This document shows positions 53,324 through 60,409 of a stretch of DNA of 64,000 bases, piece after piece. How positions within the stretch are numbered: the first letter of the stretch is position 1; every line of letters begins with the position of its first letter. The position numbers were made by a program, and so were the translations under genes. Origin of the DNA: Deltaproteobacteria bacterium (GTDB taxonomy: Bacteria; Myxococcota_A; UBA9160; UBA4427); NCBI GenBank assembly GCA_002719955.1, contig PBFW01000013.1, positions 1 through 64,000 of the forward strand. Reading direction: 5' to 3'. The notes below the pieces were generated by a model. That model saw only the letters and a list, made by a program, of their open reading frames with translations, ran no database searches and had not been told where the DNA came from.

Positions 53324-53356
53324 CTGCAGCTGAGTGCAAGGCTGCATCCGAGTGCA
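53324..53356. promoter_or_regulatory. Two 15-bp direct repeats, candidate regulator sites
   Basis: CTGCAGCTGAGTGCA (53324-53338) and CTGCATCCGAGTGCA (53342-53356) are direct repeats at an 18-bp period, differing at three positions. Each ends in the self-complementary TGCA. They lie between the broken TetR gene and the dehydratase gene at 53512, where an operator for the divergent genes is expected. Confidence 0.45.
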
Positions 53357-53511
53357 TATCATGGTTCAATTAAGGGGCCCGGCCGAGTCGGATAGGAAGA
53401 GCGCGAGACCCGATGATTCTTCGTCGAGGCGAGAGACCTCGCGACAGACGACGCCGCTTCGAAAACAGACCGGCCACCGATGGCCGATCACAGAATAGAG
53501 AGGTTGTAGCG

Positions 53512-54681
53512 ATGTCAGATTCCGAACCCCGAACCACGATGGACACAACGGAGGTCGACAAGTGGCTCGGTGTGCCGCTCGGTGGTGGCCAGTTCCACGA
53601 CGATATCCACATCAACGATATCCGGCGTTGGGCGCAGGGGATGCAGAATCCGAATCCGCTCTATTTCGACAATGACTTCGCGGCGGAGAGCGTATTCGGC
53701 CAGATCGTCGCGCCTCAATCCTTCACCGTGAATTGCACCGTCGGCCACGGGGCGACGCCCGCGATCCAGGGCTATATCGATGGCACGCATATGCTATTCG
53801 GCGGTGACGAGTGGTGGTTTAACGGCCCCCGTGTGCGGCCCGGCGATCGCGTCAAATCGGACAGGATGCTTTACGACTATGTCGTGAAGAACACGAAATT
53901 CGCCGGACCGACCATGTTCTCGCGCGGCGACACGACCTATATCAACCAGATCGGTGAAGTGATCGGCAAGCAGCGGTCGACCTCCATCCGCTATTTCGCG
54001 GAGGAGGCGGCGCGCATTGGCGGCGATTATGGTGAAGCGCGGGAGGATCCGGTCTGGTCCGATGAGGATCTCGAAAAGATCGAGAAGGAGAAATTCGAGT
54101 ACTACCGAACCTTCCACGACATGGGACACGAAAAGCGCCTGATGGTGAAGGTCGGCGACACGCTACCGACTTGCCCGATCGGACCGCATACCGTCGCGAG
54201 TTTCACGACCGAGTGGCGCTCGTATACGATGACGGTCTGGGGCGCGACCTACGACGAGGGCCTCTCCTCGACGCTCGAGGCCGGCTGGATTCCGGAGATG
54301 TCGCGAGACCCCGAAGGTCAGAAGATCGACCCCGCCGAAGGGGACGGCTTGTATCGAGGACCTTCGCGGGGCCACGTCCAGCCCCGCTACGCGCGCCTGA
54401 TCGGGATGCCACGAAGCTATGGCTACGGCGCGACCATGGGCGGCTGGATCCTCGACTACCTGGCCAATTGGGCCGGGGAGCACGCTTTCGTGATCCACTC
54501 CGATATGAAATACACGGGCCCGGCGCATACCGGCGACGCCACCTACATGAACGGCGAGGTGACCGGCATCGACTACAGCAATGCCGATGGTCCGCTCGCC
54601 AATATTCATGTCCGGATGACGAATCAGAAGGACGTCGTGCTAGCGAAGGGGGATGCACAAGTCCTGCTCCCGGCCGGCTAG
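53512..54681 (+). CDS. FAS1-like dehydratase / MaoC double hot-dog protein
   Basis: At 389 residues this is the paralogue of the protein at 31065, with matching landmarks (INDIRRWAQGMQNPNPLYFD, HMLFGGDEWWFNGP, MPRSYGYGATMGGW, HTGDATYMNGEV). Both hot-dog halves are present, so hydration or dehydration of a bulky enoyl-CoA is expected. I start it at ATG 53512, with GAGAGG upstream, since the earlier in-frame start adds an Arg-rich leader with no match. It opens an intact operon with a ligase 10 bp downstream and an MFS transporter. The regulator that would be expected upstream is broken. Confidence 0.83.
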   Translation: MSDSEPRTTMDTTEVDKWLGVPLGGGQFHDDIHINDIRRWAQGMQNPNPLYFDNDFAAESVFGQIVAPQSFTVNCTVGHGATPAIQGYIDGTHMLFGGDEWWFNGPRVRPGDRVKSDRMLYDYVVKNTKFAGPTMFSRGDTTYINQIGEVIGKQRSTSIRYFAEEAARIGGDYGEAREDPVWSDEDLEKIEKEKFEYYRTFHDMGHEKRLMVKVGDTLPTCPIGPHTVASFTTEWRSYTMTVWGATYDEGLSSTLEAGWIPEMSRDPEGQKIDPAEGDGLYRGPSRGHVQPRYARLIGMPRSYGYGATMGGWILDYLANWAGEHAFVIHSDMKYTGPAHTGDATYMNGEVTGIDYSNADGPLANIHVRMTNQKDVVLAKGDAQVLLPAG

Positions 54682-54691
54682 ACGGCGAGTC

Positions 54692-56401
54692 GTGAAAATC
54701 ACCGAAGCATCCGAAGCGCTGATCGGGAATGATCCGAGTCGGCTGACGCTCGGTCGTTTTCTGAACGACGTGACGGCGGCCTATGCCGGGCGCGAGGCCG
54801 TCGTATTCGACGGCCAGCGCCTCGGCTATGCCGATATTCGTAGCGAGACCATCGAGATCGCCCGCGCGCTGGTGGGTGCGGGTGTGGTCAAGGGCACGCG
54901 GGTCGCGTTATTGATGCCGAACCGCCCCGAGTGGATCACGGCGGCCTTTGCCGTGGGCACGATCGGCGGCGTCGTGGTCCCCGTCAGCACGCTCGCGACC
55001 CCGGCTGAACGAGCGCACGTGCTCCGGCATAGCGATGCGGCGTTCCTGCTCGTGCAGCCCTCGCTGCTCTCGCGGGACTATCTCGACGAACTCACGGATC
55101 GCCATCCCGAAATCGGGACCAGCGTGCCTGGCCGCATCCGTTGTCCGGCGCTGCCTCAACTGCGGCAGGTCTTCGCGCTCCACGGCCCAGGGAGGGGCGC
55201 GATCCAGAGCTGGGACGCGTTGCGCGCGCTCGGGCGGGATGTGCCTCGAGAACTGATCGACGAGCTCGCGGACGAAGTAGAGCCCATGGACGATGCGTTC
55301 GTAATCTACACCTCGGGCTCGACCGCCCTGCCCAAGGGCGTCATCCATCGCCACCGCGCAGCGGTCACCCAGTTCTGGCGTTTCAAGGAACAATTTCGTC
55401 TCGACGCCGATGAACGCGTCTACAGCGCCCAACCCTTCTTCTGGACCGCGGGGATCTCGATGACGCTCGGCTGCACGTTCGCGTCCGGGGGCACCCTCCT
55501 GCTCCAACAGGTCTTCGAACCCGGCGGAGCCCTCGAACTGATCGAATCTGAGGGCGCTACCGTCGCCTTTGCCTGGGCCCATCAATCCCACGCCCTGGCC
55601 GAACACCCCAGCGCAAAGGGCCGCGACTTGAGTTCCCTGCGCAAGGTGAGTTCCGACAGCCCGCTCGGCCGGCTCGCGGGGGCGGACGGCAACGCCTGGG
55701 GTCCCGGCGCCTCCTTCGGGCTGACTGAAACCTTCACGATCTGTTCGTCGATCCCCTCGGACTCGGATCTGGATCTGCGCAGCAGCACTCATGGCCGAAC
55801 GCTGCCCGGCATGGAGATCCGCATCGTCGATCCCGAGAGCGGGGCCGTCTTGCCCGACGGAGAGCCCGGTGAGATCGAGGTGCGTGGGATCACGCTGATG
55901 CGCGGCTACCACAAGGTCGACACCGAAGCCGTGTTGGGTTCGGATGGCTATTTCGCCACCAACGACGGCGGGCATTTCGACGACAAAGGTTACCTGCACT
56001 GGACCGGTCGGCTCGGTGATCTGATCAAGACCGGGGGCGCCAATGTCTCGCCCGGAGAAATCGAACGATTGCTCGACACGCGAGCCGATCTTCACACTGC
56101 GCGGGCCGTCGGCGTAGCCCATCCCACGCTGGGCGAGATCGTGGTGGTCTGCGCCGTCCCCGCTCCCGATGCCAATCCCTCCGAGGCCGATCTTCGAAGG
56201 TTCCTGAAGGGGCACCTCTCCGCCTACAAGCTGCCCCGCCGAACGCTCTTCCTCACGGAGGCAGAACTCAACCTGACCGCCAACAACAAGATTCGACTCG
56301 AGCCGCTCCGCAAGCTGGCGCTCGAAAAGCTGGAAGCGGAAGGAGCCGAGATCGCGGGCCACCGCTACCACGCGCATCTCGAGGACACCGGACGAGCATG
56401 A
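54692..56401 (+). CDS. AMP-binding acyl-CoA ligase
   Basis: This 569-residue ANL ligase has the P-loop VIYTSGSTALPKGVIHR, the subgroup segment AQPFFWTAGISM, a FGLTETFTICS motif, the hinge KTGGANVSPGEIERL and the C-terminal Lys in TANNKI. It is a paralogue of the ligases at 11095 and 33314. The start is GTG 54692, 10 bp after the dehydratase stop, with GGCGAG upstream. Its stop overlaps the MFS start (ATGA). Together these suggest uptake of an acid, CoA activation and hydration in one unit. Confidence 0.88.
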   Translation: MKITEASEALIGNDPSRLTLGRFLNDVTAAYAGREAVVFDGQRLGYADIRSETIEIARALVGAGVVKGTRVALLMPNRPEWITAAFAVGTIGGVVVPVSTLATPAERAHVLRHSDAAFLLVQPSLLSRDYLDELTDRHPEIGTSVPGRIRCPALPQLRQVFALHGPGRGAIQSWDALRALGRDVPRELIDELADEVEPMDDAFVIYTSGSTALPKGVIHRHRAAVTQFWRFKEQFRLDADERVYSAQPFFWTAGISMTLGCTFASGGTLLLQQVFEPGGALELIESEGATVAFAWAHQSHALAEHPSAKGRDLSSLRKVSSDSPLGRLAGADGNAWGPGASFGLTETFTICSSIPSDSDLDLRSSTHGRTLPGMEIRIVDPESGAVLPDGEPGEIEVRGITLMRGYHKVDTEAVLGSDGYFATNDGGHFDDKGYLHWTGRLGDLIKTGGANVSPGEIERLLDTRADLHTARAVGVAHPTLGEIVVVCAVPAPDANPSEADLRRFLKGHLSAYKLPRRTLFLTEAELNLTANNKIRLEPLRKLALEKLEAEGAEIAGHRYHAHLEDTGRA

Positions 56402-57690
56402 CGCAGGGGAACCTCTTCGATCCAAAGCAGCAGGATTCACCCGGCTATTCGAATTTCGTGCTCGGCGCACTCTTCGTCGTCTACATCTTCAATTTCGTCG
56501 ACCGGCAGATCCTGGCAATCCTGATCCAGCCCATCAAAGAGGATCTCGGCGTCTCCGACACGATGATGGGGCTTCTGACGGGCCCGGTCTTCGTCATCTC
56601 CTACCTGCTCGCGGGCTTGCCCATGGCGCGCTGGGCGGATCGTCATTCTCGCGTGTGGCTGATCACGGTGGGGATGGTGGTCTGGAGCGCCATGACGGTC
56701 GCCTCGGGCCTGGCGCGCAATTTCATGCACTTGGCCGTCGCCCGACTCGGAGTCGGTCTCGGCGAAGCCTCCTTCACGCCTTCCGCCCACTCCCTCATCT
56801 CCGACTATTTTCCACCGGATCGGCGAGCGACCGCCCTGGCGATCTTCGCGGCTGGGGCCGCTCTGGGGTCGATCGCCGGCTATCTGGGCGGCGGCTATAT
56901 CGGTCAATATATCGGCTGGCACGAGGCGTTCCTCTACGTCGGCGCGCCCGGCCTCCTGGCCGCGGTCGTCTTTCGCTGGACCGTTCGCGACCCCGTCCGC
57001 GGGGCTTTCGACGGCCCCAAGACGGGCACGGCCGATCAACCGCTCGGGGAGGTGCTCCGCTACCTGATCAGGCGCCGCTCCTATGTTCTCATCGTCGCCT
57101 CGGCGATGCTCCACGGATTCTCGAGCTACGGCTCGAGCTATTGGATCCCGACCTTCTTGATCCGGGTTCACGGCCTCTCGCTCTCGCAGGTCGGTCTCAT
57201 CCTGGGCGGCATCGTCGGGGTCGCCGGCTTCGTCGGCCAGATCATCGGGGGCCGCATCTCCGACGCGATGGGCCGACGCGATCTGCGCTGGTATATGTGG
57301 ACGCCCGCCATCAGCTCGATCGTCGCCCTGCCCTTCCTGGTGGCCTTTCTCCTGATCCCGAACCTCTATTGGGCAATCGGCTTCTACATGCTCGGCGGAT
57401 GGGCGGTGAATATGTGGACGGGTCCGACCTACGCGATGGCCCAGGGCGTCGCAAAACCGCATATGCGCTCGATGGCCGCTGCCATCGTGATCTTCATGCT
57501 CAGTCTGGTGGGGGCCGGATTGGGGCCCTTGATCGTCGGCGTGCTCAACGATTGGCTGGAACCCCGCTTCGGCGCTGAAGCCGTGCGCTATTCGCTCCTG
57601 GTCGTGATCGTCCCGCACACCCTGGCCTCGATCTTCAACCTGATGGCTGCACGCACGCTCCGGGAGGACTTGCGGGAGGCCTCGTCGTGA
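56398..57690 (+). CDS. MFS transporter (Spinster-like)
   Basis: This 430-residue major facilitator protein has about twelve predicted membrane helices. The first helix FVLGALFVVYIFNFVDRQIL with the D-R signature, the loop-2/3 segment ARWADRHSRVWL, and the GEASFTPSAHSLISDYFPP stretch are typical of the Spinster/anion:cation-symporter-like branch that often carries organic acids or lipids. It is coupled by ATGA overlap to the ligase, so it very probably imports the ligase substrate. There is no signal peptide. It converges on the cytochrome b gene at 57772 with 81 bp between, and no clear terminator is visible. Confidence 0.88.
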   Translation: MTQGNLFDPKQQDSPGYSNFVLGALFVVYIFNFVDRQILAILIQPIKEDLGVSDTMMGLLTGPVFVISYLLAGLPMARWADRHSRVWLITVGMVVWSAMTVASGLARNFMHLAVARLGVGLGEASFTPSAHSLISDYFPPDRRATALAIFAAGAALGSIAGYLGGGYIGQYIGWHEAFLYVGAPGLLAAVVFRWTVRDPVRGAFDGPKTGTADQPLGEVLRYLIRRRSYVLIVASAMLHGFSSYGSSYWIPTFLIRVHGLSLSQVGLILGGIVGVAGFVGQIIGGRISDAMGRRDLRWYMWTPAISSIVALPFLVAFLLIPNLYWAIGFYMLGGWAVNMWTGPTYAMAQGVAKPHMRSMAAAIVIFMLSLVGAGLGPLIVGVLNDWLEPRFGAEAVRYSLLVVIVPHTLASIFNLMAARTLREDLREASS

Positions 57691-57771
57691 TGCGCGCGAA
57701 GGGAGCGGGAAACGAATCGATCGTTCAGCGCTCGAGGGTCGATGACTCGGGCGTCTCGGCATCGCCTGGAC

Positions 57772-58383
57772 TCACGCCCTGGGCGCACGATCGCCCGTGA
57801 TCATCTCGCGGAAGAGGGCGAAGAACGTCTCCCCGGTCGTCGCCAGATAGACGTGAGCGATCAGGAAGAGCGTGAGAAAATAACCGAGTATCAGGTGCAG
57901 GATCGCGATCGGCCATAACCCCGGCCTTCCCATCACGTGCTCTGGCGCCAGGATCGGAAAGAGCAGGAGTACGCCCGAGGCCGTCGAGATCGGCATCAAC
58001 ACGTACATCACGATCGCATAGGCCAGCTGCTGGATATGATTATTTCGAAGCCCCGGGGAAATGGGCGGCGGGTCGCCACGGAACATTCCGTGCCCGTAAT
58101 ACTTGGCCTGCACGACCGTCGAATGAATGAAGTCGACATCGCCCGGCAGGTAATGGCGTTGATGACCGGAAACCACATTCGCGACGACGAAAAAGATCCA
58201 GAGAGCCGCGTTGGCGATTCCGGACGCATTATGCGCCTTGACCGCAACCGAGAACGGAATCCATGCCCAGAACGTTCCCGCCAGATGCATGCTCAGGCCG
58301 GTCAACATCAGAATCAAGAAGAGCAGCGCCTGCATCGCGTGCCAGAGACGTAGCCAGAGTGGATTGACGATCTCAGTCTTCAT
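57772..58383 (-). CDS. Cytochrome b561/thiosulfate reductase-like membrane subunit
   Basis: The 203-residue integral membrane protein has four predicted helices (about 17-34, 52-72, 121-143, 158-181) and His15, His51, His163 and His177 as candidate b-haem ligands. It resembles the gamma subunits of formate dehydrogenase and thiosulfate or Ni-Fe hydrogenase cytochrome b, which pass electrons between quinones and periplasmic subunits. The start overlaps the cytochrome c gene by 11 bp on the same strand, so together they could form a membrane quinol-to-cytochrome module for the molybdoenzyme operon on the other strand. Confidence 0.84.
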   Translation of the reverse strand: MKTEIVNPLWLRLWHAMQALLFLILMLTGLSMHLAGTFWAWIPFSVAVKAHNASGIANAALWIFFVVANVVSGHQRHYLPGDVDFIHSTVVQAKYYGHGMFRGDPPPISPGLRNNHIQQLAYAIVMYVLMPISTASGVLLLFPILAPEHVMGRPGLWPIAILHLILGYFLTLFLIAHVYLATTGETFFALFREMITGDRAPRA

Positions 58384-59311
58384 GCCGCCACCTCACCCGC
58401 AACGTATACACCACCCGCGCGAACCCGTGGAGCACGACGATTCCGACAACGGCCGTGAACAGAATCAGGCCCAAACGTTCAAGCATCGGACTTCGGCTGG
58501 ATCCGACCACGTAGACATCCTCTCTCAGGCTATTGCTGTGCTCGGCGCGTTGCGGTCCGTAGACGACGTCCAGGAGTAGCGAGATCGGCGTGTGGCAACT
58601 CGAACAGTCGCGGACCGCTTGATCCTTGCCCGTGACATCGTGGTGCGTGGATTCCGTATCGGCCGTATGACACGCGATGCATTTCACCTTGCGCAGGTGA
58701 TTCGCATAATTGGGAAAGGTGTCGTGTGCGGACCGCACGTCCTGCTGGGCGAAACGAGAGCGGCGCTCGGAGGTGGAACTGTGGCAACGCAGACATAAGG
58801 CATTGCTCTGATCGATTCTCAGCAATGCATCGCCGGAGTCGTTGATCGGTCGAAAAGCGTGCGGGTCGTGGCAGTCATGACAATCCATGCGGCCGAGATC
58901 TGTATTTCCGTGCACACTTTCCTTGAGATCGGCCTTTCGCTCCGGCAGGTGCAGCCATTCGAGTGCGGGATCTCCCTCGTGGCAGAGAACGCAGGAATAG
59001 AGCGCGGGCCTACCCGAACCGCGATGTGGGGGGGCAGCGTCATATCCCCTTTCATGGCAAGTGCGGCAGGCGAGCGACCCGTGCGAGGAGTTCTCGAAAG
59101 TGGTGGTGTCGATCGACAGGTAGATCGTGCGCCCCGCGACCGGATCATTGATCTGCCAATCATTGATACCGTGGCAGCTCTGACAGGCAGCGCTATCCGC
59201 GTCGAGCCTCCCCGCCGCCGCCACCACCGGGGAGGGCCAGCCACCAGCAAGGCCGAAAACGACCAGGCCGAAGGTCAACAATCGCTCCTTGTGTCCTGCG
59301 CAGCGACTCAT
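58373..59311 (-). CDS. Seven-haem c-type cytochrome with C-terminal membrane anchor
   Basis: The 312-residue protein carries seven CxxCH motifs (CQSCH, CRTCH, CVLCH, CHDCH, CLRCH, CIACH, CSSCH). A signal peptide (LLTFGLVVFGLAGG, residues about 11-33) exports it, and a helix near residues 279-299 anchors it, leaving the haems in the periplasm. Such cytochromes carry electrons to terminal reductases. ATG 59311 has GAGGAG upstream, inside a self-complementary CGAGGAGTCCTCG. It is transcribed before the cytochrome b gene and divergent from the two-haem cytochrome and NapA-like genes, so a quinol-oxidising role in place of NapC is plausible. Confidence 0.88.
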   Translation of the reverse strand: MSRCAGHKERLLTFGLVVFGLAGGWPSPVVAAAGRLDADSAACQSCHGINDWQINDPVAGRTIYLSIDTTTFENSSHGSLACRTCHERGYDAAPPHRGSGRPALYSCVLCHEGDPALEWLHLPERKADLKESVHGNTDLGRMDCHDCHDPHAFRPINDSGDALLRIDQSNALCLRCHSSTSERRSRFAQQDVRSAHDTFPNYANHLRKVKCIACHTADTESTHHDVTGKDQAVRDCSSCHTPISLLLDVVYGPQRAEHSNSLREDVYVVGSSRSPMLERLGLILFTAVVGIVVLHGFARVVYTLRVRWRHED

Positions 59312-59626
59312 CGAGGACTCCTCGGCGGTAGGGCTCCGCCTCGCTGGAGAATCTCCAGGCGGCCGGAAATATGTGCGTCCAAATGTCTCACCAAGTGACA
59401 ATTCTAGCAATCGAAGGTACAGATCGGAGGCAGTTGATTATGACTCTTCGCCGCGAGAAGGGTTGATCCATCCGGCCATCGTGTCGCGTGACAACCCGTA
59501 CTCGGGCCATTGTACTCGGGAATCGCAACAGGCTGACCACCGTCCACGCGATCTTGAAGCCACTGAGTCCGATGACTGCAAGATTGGCACGTATGATGCT
59601 AGTTTCGTTCACCGGGAGCACACTCC
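59312..59626. other. Divergent intergenic region, 315 bp
   Basis: No supported gene lies here. It separates the minus-strand cytochrome genes from the plus-strand molybdoenzyme operon and must hold both promoters. A TATGAT-like -10 near 59593 is the only plus-strand element I can point to, and its -35 partner is poor. I see no FNR-type TTGAT-N4-ATCAA site by eye. Confidence 0.5.
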
Positions 59627-60331
59627 ATGATGTCAAAGGCAAGCAGAACTCGAAATCTCACCCTTCTACTCCTCCTATTGATTCCGGCCTCGTTCCTGGC
59701 CGCGCGCGGCGGCGGAGCGGATGACGAGCCCGCGCCCACGAAGGGCCCGCGCTGGGTCGGTTCCTCCGCCCGGAGCATCGATGTCGGAAAGGCGACCTTC
59801 GCGACCTGCGTGGGTTGCCATGGCGAAGCGGCCAAGGGTCGCGTGGGAATTGGACCACGAATCGCGAGCGAGAGCTATTTGGCGGCCGCTGGCGACGATT
59901 TTCTGATCCAAACCATCGAGAAGGGGCGGATCGGCACGACCATGGTGCCCTGGGACGGCATCCTGAGCGACGAGCAGATCCAGGGGCTGGTCGCCTACCT
60001 GCGATCGCTTCATCCAGTCGCTCCCGCAACCCTGGACGAATCAAAGCTCAAAGGCGATGTCGAAAACGGAGAGCAGATTTTCCGCACGATCTGTTCGGGC
60101 TGCCATGGTCGATCAGGTGCAGGCTATCAGGAGACGGCCAATGGCACGGGGATCGGACGCAAGGCCTTCCTGGATTCCGCCAGCGATGGCTTCATCCGAT
60201 ACATCGTGAGCCACGGGAAGACCGAGACGATGATGCGTGGATTCGCCGAGAAGAACGTGACCGCGATCGCCAATCTCACACCGCAGGAGATCGACGACAC
60301 GATCGTCTACCTGCGCGCAAACGCCTGGTAG
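59627..60331 (+). CDS. Two-domain dihaem cytochrome c
   Basis: The 234-residue protein has a signal peptide (about 10-28) and two class I cytochrome c domains with haem sites Cys61/Cys64/His65 (CVGCH) and Cys156/Cys159/His160 (CSGCH). The MVPW in the first domain and a MMRGF in the second could supply axial Met ligands. This layout suits a periplasmic electron carrier. It is first on the plus strand of the molybdoenzyme operon, where NapB sits in classical nap clusters, so a NapB-like donor role is proposed. Start ATG 59627 or 59630; the ribosome site is weak. Confidence 0.88.
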   Translation: MMSKASRTRNLTLLLLLLIPASFLAARGGGADDEPAPTKGPRWVGSSARSIDVGKATFATCVGCHGEAAKGRVGIGPRIASESYLAAAGDDFLIQTIEKGRIGTTMVPWDGILSDEQIQGLVAYLRSLHPVAPATLDESKLKGDVENGEQIFRTICSGCHGRSGAGYQETANGTGIGRKAFLDSASDGFIRYIVSHGKTETMMRGFAEKNVTAIANLTPQEIDDTIVYLRANAW

Positions 60332-60409
60332 CAGACCTGCATTCCTGGCCGGAATGATTCGAAGCCAGACGCGATCGAGAACGGCGCAAGCGTGCCGAAG
60401 GGGAAAGCA

